Assembly (NCBI GenBank): GCA_946894095.1
Contig: OX335657.1
Span: 13,578,001-13,642,000, forward strand
Source of the DNA: Incurvaria masculella
Taxonomy: Eukaryota; Arthropoda; Insecta; Lepidoptera; Incurvariidae
Direction of reading: 5' to 3'
Length of the DNA stretch: 64,000 bases
Shown here: positions 1-10,000 of the stretch, in pieces
Numbering within the stretch: the stretch's first letter is position 1
Layout: each line of letters starts with the position of its first letter
Notes under the pieces: model-generated
Told to the model about the DNA's origin: nothing
The model's input: the letters and a program-made list of their open reading frames with translations, nothing else
The model's database searches: none
Program-made: the position numbers and the translations under genes

Positions 1-721
1 GACTGAACGTCACCCAATCAGCTTCATTCAAGCGATATTTAAGAAGAGGGGATTTATTTATGGAAGGAGGGGCCTGACAAGGAATATTTATAATAATGGG
101 AAAATGATCGCTGCCGTGAGAAAATTTGGATATTTTCCATGAAAGACGGGCAGCCAGATCTGGAGTGCAAAGAGTCAGATCCACTGCACTCGGATTCTGA
201 TTCGGGGGAGTCCGTCTTGTGGGTGAACCATCATTCAGAAGGCATATGTTGTATTCATCTAGTAGTTCAATCAATTTATTGCCTTGGTGGTCACAATTTG
301 CAGACCCCCACACGGAGTGATGAGAATTAAAATCGCCTAAAACCACATAAGGCTTGCGGATGGATTGAAAAATAGATTTAATAAATCGAGTGGTTGAGAG
401 CGTAGGAGACGATACATATACCGAAACAAATGTTATATTGTCTGCCATAACGGCAACAACATTTATACCATCAACTCGGGCAGGAAGAGTGAGGGAAGAA
501 AATGGAATTTTTTTGTTGATGAACAGGGCGCAACCCCCATATCCATCAGCTCGGTCATCTCTGAAGCTAACATATCCTGAAATCTTAAAGTGGGTTGATG
601 GCTTTAACCAGGTTTCAGAAATTGCTATAACGATAGGGTGATGTTTATTGATAAGGTGGAGTAAATCAGATTTATTTTTGATTAAGCTACGACAATTCCA
701 CTGAATTATTGTAGAAGACAT
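1..721 (-). CDS. non-LTR retrotransposon ORF2, N-terminal endonuclease part (runs off window)
   Basis: An open frame runs from an ATG at 721 to the window edge with no stop, so only the first 240 or so residues are visible. It begins MSSTIIQWNCRSL, the start typical of the apurinic/apyrimidinic-like endonuclease of I/jockey-type LINEs. Further motifs are ISETWLKP, YGGCALFI, VVLGDFNSHH with the catalytic Asp-Asn-His, AVDLTLCTPD and GSDHFPI with the terminal Ser-Asp-His. This domain nicks the target DNA for target-primed reverse transcription. The reverse transcriptase would lie beyond the left edge. ORF1 of the same element is upstream at 2820-1096 on the same strand. The endonuclease frame is intact, so the copy may be young. 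I favour the I clade from ORF1 type and motif style, but jockey or Loa relatives are possible. Confidence 0.88.
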   Translation of the reverse strand, partial: MSSTIIQWNCRSLIKNKSDLLHLINKHHPIVIAISETWLKPSTHFKISGYVSFRDDRADGYGGCALFINKKIPFSSLTLPARVDGINVVAVMADNITFVSVYVSSPTLSTTRFIKSIFQSIRKPYVVLGDFNSHHSVWGSANCDHQGNKLIELLDEYNICLLNDGSPTRRTPPNQNPSAVDLTLCTPDLAARLSWKISKFSHGSDHFPIIINIPCQAPPSINKSPLLKYRLNEADWVTFS

Positions 722-1095
722 TCTGATGAAATGAAGCGAGATGAATGCATTCAAACTTGACCCTATAAAAATTAAAGAAAGCTAAGTTGCAGATAAAAAA
801 AATTTTTGCCAAATGTTCTGCTACCATGCAGTAATAAATTTTGTGGTCGAAAAATCTGCTAGAGCTTTTTTTAATGACATAAAGAGGATTTTTTATTAAA
901 ACAATCCAAACATTGGTACAAAAATCTGCTGGTCGCAGATATATATTTTTGGAGCCAAATATTCTGCTACAACGCAGGTAATAAATTTGGATGCCGAAAT
1001 ATTTTTTATATATTGTCTTTTGGATAAGTAAAATAATATTGTTGAAGAAATTAAAATTTAAAGTGTAAATTGAAAAGTTCATATTGGATAAGAAG
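722..1095 (-). other. inter-ORF spacer of the LINE with a degenerate internal repeat
   Basis: A spacer of 374 bp separates ORF1 and ORF2, long for this kind of element. It is AT-rich and holds a diverged duplication with a period of about 146 bp. The motif GCCAAATRTTCTGCTAC followed by ACGCAG/ATGCAG and TAATAAATTT appears near 808 and again near 954, and AAAAATCTGCT occurs near 848 and 920. An overlapping frame (1157-687) looks like low-complexity shadow. The repeats might mark a translation re-initiation region or simply be a duplication. Confidence 0.5.
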
Positions 1096-2820
1096 TTATT
1101 TTTTAATTTTGTCAGGTAAGCCCACTGGTGAGCGGATTCTGGAGTGTTTGAACCCATTATAAGCGTCTGGAGAATGATTAATAGCAGCGTTGGACGGTAA
1201 AGTATTGGAAGATATAAAACTTAGAAAAGCAGAAAATAATTTGTCAACATTTTCAGGGTTACTAAGGTCCATTGAAATAATTGGAGAAGAGGGTGTCAAC
1301 AAAGGAGTTCGAAAAACCGAACCATTATGAGATGTTGGAGGAGTGAAATCATTAAGAAGGGCTTGATGAGCGTTGCGTTCGTACCCCTGAGGAAGAGGGG
1401 CGCGAGCTCGAGGTTGCGAAAAGAATGTTTTTTTGTATGAGTATGTAGGAATGGATGGTTTATTGACTGGAGCGCTGGAGGTGACCTCTGCAAAGGACCG
1501 CTTAGAGGGCCTAAATTGACTGGCAGCCTCCGTATATGAAATAGCTTCTTCTGCCATTTTATGTTTAATATTTTTTTGTCTATTTTGTTCCGGACAAATT
1601 TTACTTGTTGCATAGTGTCTGCCTTCACAGTAAAGGCAGCTTGCATTTTCTTCTGTGATGTTGCAGTCATTGGCTGAATGGAATTCTCCGCATTTATAAC
1701 AACGTGGCTGCGAACGGCATATTGTCTTGGTATGTCCATATCTTGAGCAATTGAAGCATTGGATGGTCGGATATTTGTAAAGTTCTACTTGAATAGAATT
1801 ATACATTAATAGGATCTTATCAGGAAGACTCTGACCATCAAAAGTTACAACCACACTTTGGGATGGTTTCCACATAGGGGAACCATCGACCATTTTTTTG
1901 AAATTTAAGCGTCTGACTTTGAGGACTCTTCCTCCGCCAGGAATTTCAATGTCTTTCAAAAGATCCTCTTCGGACCATTCAATTGGAATTCCTTTCACCA
2001 ATCCAATTCTTGTGACATTAAATGACGGAATAAAAGCCTTATATTTGGCTTCGGATAAATAATGATTTTGTATGAATAGATTGGCATATTGGGCGGATTT
2101 GAAGGTGACGGTTACTCTATTTCGTCCCACACTCTTTACCCCACCGTCTATGATACCTTGGAATGAGTTCCGTTTTAAAAATTGACCAAAATGAACTGGA
2201 TGCAGAACAACTCCAGCCGATGGATTTGATTCCACCCTCTGGACGTGGACTAAGAAAGGAGCTTTGTCAAAGTCCCGGTAAAGTTCGGTATGATTTGGAG
2301 TTGAGATATCATTCGTGGAAATCCGGGATGGGCCTTGTTGGGATAGATCTTGTTGGGATAGGTCTTGTTTGGATAGGTCTTGTTGGGATATGTCTTGTTG
2401 GGATAGGTCTTGTTGGGATATGTTTAGTTTGGATAGGACTGCTTGAGGCCCAATAACCTGAGAATTGGGAGCCTGCTTTATTTCATCATGTTCACAATCT
2501 GACGAGATAAAAGATGATTGTGATGAATCAATCTTAACTTTGAGTTGAGAGTTTTGTTTGTTACTTTTGTTTTTTCTTTGATGTTCTTTTATTTTTCGTT
2601 TCCTTTTACCAATTATGGCGGAAAAGTCCATGCCTTCATTATCAGACAATCTATCGAATGAATTGTGAATTTCAATGGTATGGCTGGCCTCTGGTGGGGT
2701 TAGGAATGCATCATTAAGGTTGTCGCTCTTATCGCTAGATGCATCTTGAGCGAGAATGAACCCCGGCGGCATATGATGGCGGCCGCCGGGGTCGTCCGGG
2801 TCGGGTGGTTCATTCATCAC
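1096..2820 (-). CDS. non-LTR retrotransposon ORF1 (gag-like, three zinc knuckles)
   Basis: This intact 574-residue frame encodes the nucleic-acid-binding ORF1 protein of an I/jockey-type LINE, which coats the element RNA and chaperones reverse transcription. Three CCHC-type knuckles follow each other: CFNCSRYGHTKTIC (about residues 355-368), CYKCGEFHSANDC (374-386) and CLYCEGRHYATSKIC (395-409). Before them (about 180-345) is a region resembling the RRM-like fold of gag proteins of this group. The N-terminal third is polar and disordered, with a basic patch GKRKRKIKEHQRKNK and a stretch of five-residue QQDLS repeats (about 132-166). The start at 2820 gives the longest frame; Met2 could serve equally well. 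ORF2 follows 374 bp downstream. Confidence 0.9.
   Translation of the reverse strand: MMNEPPDPDDPGGRHHMPPGFILAQDASSDKSDNLNDAFLTPPEASHTIEIHNSFDRLSDNEGMDFSAIIGKRKRKIKEHQRKNKSNKQNSQLKVKIDSSQSSFISSDCEHDEIKQAPNSQVIGPQAVLSKLNISQQDLSQQDISQQDLSKQDLSQQDLSQQGPSRISTNDISTPNHTELYRDFDKAPFLVHVQRVESNPSAGVVLHPVHFGQFLKRNSFQGIIDGGVKSVGRNRVTVTFKSAQYANLFIQNHYLSEAKYKAFIPSFNVTRIGLVKGIPIEWSEEDLLKDIEIPGGGRVLKVRRLNFKKMVDGSPMWKPSQSVVVTFDGQSLPDKILLMYNSIQVELYKYPTIQCFNCSRYGHTKTICRSQPRCYKCGEFHSANDCNITEENASCLYCEGRHYATSKICPEQNRQKNIKHKMAEEAISYTEAASQFRPSKRSFAEVTSSAPVNKPSIPTYSYKKTFFSQPRARAPLPQGYERNAHQALLNDFTPPTSHNGSVFRTPLLTPSSPIISMDLSNPENVDKLFSAFLSFISSNTLPSNAAINHSPDAYNGFKHSRIRSPVGLPDKIKK
2325..2444 (-). repeat. 15-bp tandem repeat coding for QQDLS units inside ORF1
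   Basis: Eight 15-bp units, each close to GGGATAGGTCTTGTT on the + strand, lie head to tail. On the - strand each adds one pentapeptide such as SQQDL, SQQDI or SKQDL to the disordered N-terminal part of ORF1. As the unit is a multiple of three, gain or loss of copies keeps the frame. Confidence 0.9.
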
Positions 2821-3124
2821 AACATCACCCTACTTACGCGATACGAAAATCCAATAAACACAAATAGGCAGAGCAAGCCGGGAAACACGACACAATGGCT
2901 TTACGGAACCACACAATCACTGATATTATTCTTTGCGATTTGCAAAAAAATATGCACGCGACCTCATCGACAGTCTTTTTTCAGTTCTATTTCAAAGAAA
3001 CGTTTGCGAATAAACGCACGCACATCTTCACCCTGGACACTTTTGACGTTGTGTTCACAGACTATTATAGATTATAGTCTGTTGTGTTATTATTTGTGTT
3101 TCGCACAGTTGGCAGAACTGTAAT
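2821..3124 (-). other. probable 5' UTR/promoter part of the LINE
   Basis: This is the stretch between the ORF1 start and the point near 3124 where a different inverted-repeat element begins. On the - strand it would start about CAGTTCTGCCAACTG. I-type elements carry an internal promoter here and often begin with CAGT, so a 5' end near 3120 is plausible, but no target duplication could be confirmed because the 3' end is outside the window. Short + strand frames here look like chance. Confidence 0.4.
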
Positions 3125-3157
3125 ATCTATGCCCCAGGAATACCACCCAATATATCC

Positions 3158-3580
3158 TACGTCCCGAAATGCGTACATTGCAAAGATCGCAGAGAAAAAA
3201 AGATCGTTCGGAATTGATATTACTGCTCATAGCCCCAATTGCACGATATCAAATCGGAAAGAATTTGAAAAGATATATGTGTTAGAGCCTAACCTTACTA
3301 CCTCGAAAATGCCTTGTAAGTCTCGAAAGTGATTATTTCGAGCCTAGAATTGTCTAACTAGACTAATAAACGGCGAAAGGCGTTTGTAATTTTAGAATAC
3401 AAGTGCATACAGATAAACACGCTTAATGACAGCTCGATGACAGCCATTTGACAGCGTACACGGCGCGCTTTGTACGATCTGTGTGCGGTCTAGAGTCACG
3501 TCCCTTATGACGTCGTCATGACGTTCACGGGAGTGAATTTAATTTATGTAATCTGCAATATACGCATTTAGGAACCCAGT
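3158..3580 (-). mobile_element. inverted-repeat element Q, copy 1
   Basis: The ends are imperfect inverted repeats of the form TTCCGAAATGCGTATATTGC: left at about 3160-3180, right at about 3553-3575. The body matches 25975-26457 in inverse orientation and part of 5125-5420, including an AATTGTCTAACTAGA-type segment and an ACACGGCGCGCTTTG-type segment. No transposase frame is seen, so it is a non-autonomous DNA element. Confidence 0.7.
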
Positions 3581-3597
3581 GATAGTAAAAACATTTT

Positions 3598-3715
3598 CAG
3601 TCGTATTCAGAGAGAACCTTTCAAAACTTAAAAGGAGATTAGCATCCGAATAACCATACAAAAACTGGTTTACTCCGGCGTATTAAAGTTAGTCCGCCCA
3701 CTCTGAATACGGCTG
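3598..3715 (-). mobile_element. short inverted-repeat element (GTATTCAGAG family), copy 1
   Basis: About 118 bp bounded by CAGTCGTATTCAGAG and CTCTGAATACGGCTG. Internal matches to copies at 14094-14217 and 61037-61141 include CGGACTAACCATA-like and TTAAAGTTAGTCC-like segments. Typical of a MITE; no coding capacity. Confidence 0.75.
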
Positions 3716-3904
3716 ATAATGTCTTTCCCACAGATTAAGTTAGTAAGAGCTAGATTAGTTAAAGCGCACGGGACCGTGTCGGTGCTATAACCGCAAAATT
3801 GCGCTTATAGCTAGGTAGCCGCCGCGGCGCGGCGCCGGCCGGGCTTATAGTGCTACTGTACGAGCGGCGCGAGCGCATCGTTCTTGCTTTTTGTCGAAAT
3901 GCCG
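3716..3904. other. unassigned GC-rich segment
   Basis: A GC-rich patch around 3815-3880 (GCCGCCGCGGCGCGGCGCC) with no frame or splice-site support. It may be part of the neighbouring inverted-repeat element or an old CpG-rich insertion. Confidence 0.3.
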
Positions 3905-4262
3905 ATCTGAGTCCGTAGTCACAGCTGGCACCTAAATTGGCGTTTACGGCAAACCGATCGACTGGCGTTTTCAAATGTATGGAGAAATTGAAGAGCGCGC
4001 GCAGTGGGCTTTAAGTGAACTAACATTTTCGAGTCCGAGTTAGATTTGACAGCTTACTCAACGTTGCCGTAATTACGTCGTCGTTGCCGCTTACCCCGAC
4101 TCCGCGTTTTCATACAAATTGGAAGTCCAAGTTTGACTTTGACAGCTTGAAGAAGTAAAATCACAGAATATCTAATTAAAACTTGTATGGAGTTTGACGT
4201 TTTTACGGAACTTCGATGTTCCGTACACTCCTGTTTAGGTGACAACTGGGACTAGCAGCTTA
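3905..4262. mobile_element. inverted-repeat element S, copy 1 (uninterrupted)
   Basis: Ends are related inverted repeats with the core CACCTAAATTGGCGT (left, about 3933) and TTTAGGTGACAACTGGGACTA (right, about 4229). The same element, split by other insertions, is at about 15556-18925, and the uninterrupted copy shows where the insertion occurred: CTCTTCAATTTCTCC here against CTCTTTAA...TTAATTTCTCC there. Two short frames inside are not conserved. Non-autonomous DNA element. Confidence 0.7.
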
Positions 4263-4582
4263 GAGCGGTGAAAATATGTAAAAAATCTTGTGAAAATGCG
4301 AATATCCAAAAACACATAGAACATCACATCCGTGCAGTCTTAATATTCTAATTTTAAACATTTTTTAAAGGCAATCACGAGTAGTCTCCGTAAGAAGTTA
4401 GTAGTGATGTGACCATGTCACAGTATGTATCGACGCATTGGAATCGGATAGCTTACTAAGCCCACAATCTCAACGATTGGACATTGATGACTAATATCAA
4501 TATCACACCTACTGTCATTATATGAGCCCTCAACCAAACACAATCCAAAAGAAATTAGGCGTTATGCAAGGACCTAATCTAT

Positions 4583-4983
4583 ATGTCAGCCTCAGTGGCC
4601 CAGTGGCGCGACACTTCGGCGATCGCTCTCCGAAGTTAAGCAACGCTAGGTCCGGTCTGGTCTTGGATGGGTGACCATTCGACCGTTGAGAGAGGCTGGC
4701 CGTGGTTCGGATTCCACGTTAAGCTGTAGGTCCCCTTCCTCACTTACTAGGTGGTAGGGTTTATCCCGCCCGGGTTGGTACCATCGCATTGGATGAACGA
4801 TGGTCGAAGCGGCAATGAAAATTGTCCGTGTTTTCCATCCAGTTCAATGTAGCCGTGCAATATAAGGAAGGTCCTGGCATGGCACCTAGTTCCCATGTGG
4901 TGTGTTGGGCTAATACCATGACGGAACTTGTGGTATTAGCCATCCATGTCCAGTCACATAAAAAAAAAAAAATAAAAAAAAAA
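4583..4983 (+). mobile_element. SINE with 5S-rRNA-like and tRNA-like promoter parts, full-length copy
   Basis: A full copy starting ATGTCAGCCTCAG and ending in an A-rich tail. TGGCCCAGTGG at 4596-4606 matches the tRNA A box. 4628-4676 resembles the internal control region of 5S rRNA (GAAGTTAAGCAACGC then TTGGATGGGTGACC). GGTTCGGATTCC at 4704-4715 matches a tRNA B box. The body, from GGTAGGGTTTATCCCGCC to the tail, is shared by all copies in this window. Such elements are transcribed by RNA polymerase III and moved by a LINE. I recall 5S-derived SINEs being reported in Helicoverpa; whether this is the same family cannot be checked here. Confidence 0.88.
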
Positions 4984-5007
4984 TATGAGCACAGGTATTT
5001 TTGAATT

Positions 5008-5093
5008 TAATGGAAAACACGAAAATGTTTCCTTGCCACTACAACTACCCTTTATCAAATGCGATGGTACCAACCTGAGTGGCTACCACCAAT
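5008..5093 (-). mobile_element. SINE body fragment
   Basis: Inverse match to the central body of the 4583-4983 SINE: GGAAAACAC, GCGATGGTACCAACC and GTGGCTACCACC occur in the expected order. Truncated at both ends; it lies just after the A-rich tail of the full copy in opposite orientation. Confidence 0.65.
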
Positions 5094-5124
5094 TAGCTTA
5101 AGGTAGGTATGTTTTATGGAACTG

Positions 5125-5420
5125 GATATGTTCTCTAATTGTGTGCACTTGAATTCCAAAATGACGTAATCATTTCGCTATTAGTGTTATTAGACAATTT
5201 AGTGCCTGGAATACCCACTCTCGAGACTTACAAGGCATTTTAGAGGTTGTTAGATTGTGGCTCTCGCACATATGTAAATATGAAATGAACTTGAATTTTA
5301 GTTTCAAAATGTCTACTCAAAATAGTTCCGAGTTGAATATTGAAAACTTATAGACGTTTGTGATTGTGAGCTGCGATTTCAATTCGAGACGTAAGTATTC
5401 ACTCTATTTGCTGTGTGCAA
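5125..5420 (+). mobile_element. inverted-repeat element Q, partial copy
   Basis: Same orientation as 25975-26457: GTGTGCACTTG, TAGACAATTTAGTGCCTGGAAT, ACTTACAAGGCATTTTAGAGG and AGCTGCGATTTCAATTCG follow in the same order. The outer inverted repeats are degraded. Confidence 0.6.
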
Positions 5421-6984
5421 TTCTTATCATGGGGAACCTAATTTATTACCGGATTGATCCACTCTCACTGCGTTCCGAATTGCGTATAAAGTAGACCATG
5501 CAACCGTATACGCGTTTACGATTGTTCCGAATAGATAATATTGTGAGGTCACTCACAACCACACACAGATCGTAAAAGGTGAGCACTGTCTGGCAACGAA
5601 CTCGAACGAAGCTTGTTTTTGTAGTAAGAAATTAACGGTGGTGTTTCAGCTATTTATTGTTAGTACAGTAAGTGAATGTTTTGACCTGATTTTTTTAAAA
5701 CTGAAACTTACATTTTCCTTTCTGGGGGTCTTTATTACTTAAAAATCCTCTTGAAAATGGCATAATTTACCACATACATAATGTACTTAATATTTTTTCC
5801 AGTAACTCATCAGTGCCGATCAAATCAAAATCCTAGAGTTTTCAATCTGTTCTTATTAAATCACAACGAAATCAATTTTGAAATGAAGTTTTTTTTATGA
5901 AATGTCTGTTTCTTGTTCATCTAATGTATTTTTGAGCGACTCTAACTTCGCAAGGAATTCGGCAATCCGCTCTCCTTCGTACCTCAATGAGAACATTGTG
6001 AAATAAGAACGGCAACATACGTCACTAAACTAGGGAGTGATATAGGGGCAGTGGTAGTGGAGGTACACTCTCTGCACAAGTACAAGCGAAACTAACGATG
6101 CAGCAAGGGCTCGTCCATCACGATGGCTTCGACACTCTTCAAACATCAAATCATAGGAATTTCTGATCTTGCATTTTATGTGTTCCAACCAATGCAGAGA
6201 AAAGAATTGATAAAAGGATATAATTGAGTTTAGATTGGTGTAGGTTTTTTTGCACTTTTGGCGAGGTTTTATGGTGCGCCAAGCACCTGAGTCAAAGGCG
6301 AGTGTACGTTTTTAGTTTCCTTTAATTACTGGCAAAAAATATGTATTGAAAGCAATCGAAGGTGCGAACGGTGTATTGCTGACGTGTGCGCATTATGCAC
6401 GTAATTTAGTTTTAGTATCATGTTTTGTTAGCGATGCACAGGTGGGTGCCTAACATTTAAAAACAAAAAAAGGGATCCCACGGATTCGTCGTTTCTGGTT
6501 TGGATTCCAAGTAACACTGTGTAGTTCTCATTATTTAGTTTTGGCTAGTTGCATTCCAACAAACGCACCTGCTCAAACTCGTTCTGATTTGGGTGGCGCT
6601 ATGTTAGTGGCGTTTGTGGCTGTGAACTAGATAAATATTGAGCTAAATCAATTCGAAACGTACACTTCTTTACTCGATTCAGTGTGTAAGCTGTATGTAC
6701 GCATTTCGGAACGTGTGGAGTACGACTCCGATGACCTCACTAATCCTGGCGTGATGACGTCGTTTGCGGTGAGTCGAGTGAAGGAAGAGTGACGGGAGTG
6801 GGATTGTCTATGGCTGCATGGCCGAGCGATTTTCGCTTGCTGCGGTGCGGTGTCGGTGTGTGGTCGTGTCGCTCGGTGAAGTGGTGTGAGACCGTGCGGG
6901 CAGTCCAGGTCGAGTGCGAGTGTTTCTAATAGTTTTCATGTAGAGAGAAGTGCGGTGCAGTGAGCCCCACCGTCTCCCAACACT
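5421..6984 (+). promoter_or_regulatory. Arpc2 upstream region and 5' UTR
   Basis: No gene seen. From about 6700 the sequence becomes rich in CpG and GTG motifs (GGTGTCGGTGTGTGG, GTGAAGTGGTGTG), as expected of a housekeeping promoter and 5' UTR running into the start codon at 6985. A GATTCCAAG/ATTCGGAACG-like end of a Q-type repeat lies near 6690-6716. No TATA box could be assigned. Confidence 0.45.
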
Positions 6985-7058
6985 ATGATCTTACTGGAAA
7001 TCAACAATAGAATAATAGAAGAAACGCTCACTGTAAAATACAAAAATGCGCTAGCGCG
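6985..7058 (+). CDS. Arpc2: Arpc2 exon 1
   Basis: 74 nt from the ATG; encodes [20 protein letters not shown] plus NALA, and ends in phase 2 before GTGAGT. The start matches the conserved N-terminus of the family. Confidence 0.95.
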
Positions 7059-10000
7059 GTGAGTAGTCCGCTATATTAACTTCAATCAACAAGCTTGCAT
7101 TCCTCTGAAATCATATTGCACTCATTGCGGTCGCGGGGTGCGGCGCCGACTAACCCCAGTTCCGCCAATTTGACAAGTGTCAAACACCCGTGGTCAGGCA
7201 GTATCCCCCCGCGCCCGTTCCCAGTCGCTTGCTGCAGCTTCCTGTCGGCGCTCATGGTCCGCTCACTAGCTGGGAAGTGTTCCGGAGATGCGCCGCTAAC
7301 ATGTGTGGGTGTGTGTGAATGAGTCACAGGCGGCCTAGTTATCTCTTGCGGTGGATAGGACAGCGTAAAATAAAACATCCGCCGGCTTATAAACCACAGA
7401 AATGCTAACCTGACAGTCTAACCCTGCCAGCACCGGCAACAACTGATAAGGATGCATTAAAATTACTGCTTCGGTTCTGGCTCTGTTCTGGTAAGAAATG
7501 AGCACTGCAATCGACCAAGCTTACCTGTGGGTCCATTCCAACTTCATACACATTAAAAAAATATATATTAATCTTTAAAACTCCCAAAAACTTGCAATTG
7601 CATGTGGACCTTCCAGGAAACAAAAAAATATTTTGTTTAAATTTTTTCATTGAAAATTCTATATAACCCCATAAAAAAACAAATTGCAGAATAAAGTACA
7701 GTGCAATAACAACATAATAAGTGGGACGTAAGGGCGGGCTAATCCCTCGATCTTCACTGGCATGAATTATCCCCATGTTTGTAGGTACATAAAACTATAA
7801 AGGCGAAATAAGGAAATGTTTTCTTCAAAACCTGTCAATATCGAATTTCCTTCATCCTTTGCTATAAAGCAGATTGTAGCACTCAAAACTCAGCCAGTAG
7901 TGACCTAATGGAAGACAGGTTTAATTTCTTGAAAATACATTATTTTTTAAAGTCCGAGATGTTCCTCCGCTGAAAAACTCGATCTTGTCAGCCCTTTTGC
8001 TACACTTTTGTGTTATTAGTGAAAGGTTTTACTGCTCACAGTTGTATGTTTGTATGTTTACAGTCAGAGGATTCTGTTCTGTCGAAACACACACACTTTA
8101 TTAACTGGTTTGTCTTGGCATAAATGTTTCACAGAAAAAAATGTTAAAATTATGCTTTATTTTATTTTCAGCTTAAAACCGGAAACTATAGATGTGACTG
8201 TCGCAGACTTTGACGGTGTCCTATTTCATATATCTAATGTCAATGGAGATAAAACCAAAGTTAGGGTGAGTATCCTTGTCCTGTATTATTACTATTGTAA
8301 CAATTTACAGATCTGACAAAATATATCTAAATAAAAACAGGTTTCTGGGCACAAATTACTGGTTAAAGTTTAGGGTAGGTCAATGGACACTATACATATA
8401 TGGTGGTAGGGTTAATCCCACCCGGGTTGGTACCATCGCATTGAAGGAATGATGGTTGAAGCGGCAATTAAAATCGTCCGTATTTTCTATCCAGTTCAAT
8501 GTAGCTGAGCAATATAAGGAAGATCCTGGCATGGCACCTAGTTCCCATGTGGTGTGTTACGCTAATACCTGATGGTCAGTTTGGTAATAGCCATTCATGT
8601 CCAGTCAAAAAAAAAATTTGATCAAATAAAGATTATTCTATTCAAATTTTTTTTCTTTTGCATACAAGCACATAGTAAACCTTTGGATTCCGAAGGTGTT
8701 TGTCCAAACTGCCAGATTTGCCCTACCTTTGTCCTTTGCATTAAGGCGATTGTCTTACCAAAATCTTTGTCGATATAGACCTTACTTCTGCCTTTGCAAT
8801 AGGGCGTATGTTCGCACCAAAAACTTGGTCGATATCGCCGGAATGGAAGCGGTTAAACAGTAAAGGTTTTTTTTATGTCTATCGACATTAATATCTTTAT
8901 CTGACCGCAAAATTATATGAGTGCTATTTTATTTTTGATATTATATAATGTTTTGCCACTTGACATATGTTGGGAGGTTTAAGTTAGGATATTTTCATGT
9001 CAAAATTGATATAGTTCTTCTAATATCTTAAGGTTCTCTTTCCTATAGATTTTTGGCTGATATATGCCGAACGCCATTAAACAAGCTAAAGTTATGGGTT
9101 TCAGTTTATATATTTCCGCGAAGAAGAATCGACAGGAAACTTTTTCAGATTTGTCCATGTAATATATTTCACTAATATGATACCATGTAATAGGTGTAGC
9201 ATCTAATAATGTATAACTTAGTGGAAGTTGAGCTGTATACAGAAATATAAAACAATAGTGCACAACAGTACAGTAGAAAGGAAATGTCAAAATAATGTTC
9301 ATTCAAATACTTTCTCCTTCTAGTCATCGCACAAACATAACTCAAGATACAATTACGTCTTGATTTGCAATAGTTAATCTGGTTTTATGGAATTAAAATG
9401 GCAATCACTCACAATGATGCAAGCATTACCAGGTTTGTGAGATGTTGACGATCCATGTGTTCCATTTCAGGTTAGTATATCTTTGAAATTCTACAAACAA
9501 TTGGAAGAGCATGGAGCAGATGACCTACTCAAACGAATATACGGCACGCTACTTACAGAGCCAGAGTCAGGTAATTTCCACCATATCGCTTTAAGGTGGG
9601 CCTTCCCGCGCAACTCCCCATGCAAACGTGGAAAGAAGATCATGCGCATATTTCTTGTCAGAGATTCAAAATTATACTCAAAACAGATTTATTTGATCGA
9701 ACTAGACATCTGATGACCATTGGCATTGTAAAAAAGTGGTTTCTAAGTTCCAAGCGCCGAAAGTTTGAATGTTTCGTGCATTTTACACAATATTGTTGGG
9801 CTGGATTACTCAAACAATTTAAAAAAGATTAGTCAAGAGATCTAGCTTGTTTCATGAAGATTTATAATAAATTTGGTTTTTGACTACAGCGGTTGTGATT
9901 TACTTTTAGCTATAAGTCGTTTTGTAAGTCAAATTTTCGTAAATATTACCAAATCAAACACTATGCGCATTGTCTGATTTGTGCATTGTCTGATTGCATC

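Noticed and set aside
687..1157. 156-residue - strand frame between the two LINE ORFs
   Set aside because: Composition is low-complexity Phe/Ile/Tyr/Asn from AT-rich DNA; it overlaps the ends of both real ORFs in another frame.
2163..2456. + strand frame with LVGIGLVGICLVWIG repeats resembling a membrane protein
   Set aside because: It is the antisense reading of the 15-bp tandem array in LINE ORF1; the - strand frame has zinc knuckles and is the real one.
4628..4676. 5S rRNA gene
   Set aside because: Only the internal control region is similar; the flanks belong to a SINE with an A-rich tail, and the same structure recurs at 48457.
4761..5004. Frames on both strands near 4.8 kb and again at 48614-48817 with similar proteins
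   Set aside because: The similarity comes from two copies of the same SINE; the frames are not conserved as proteins.
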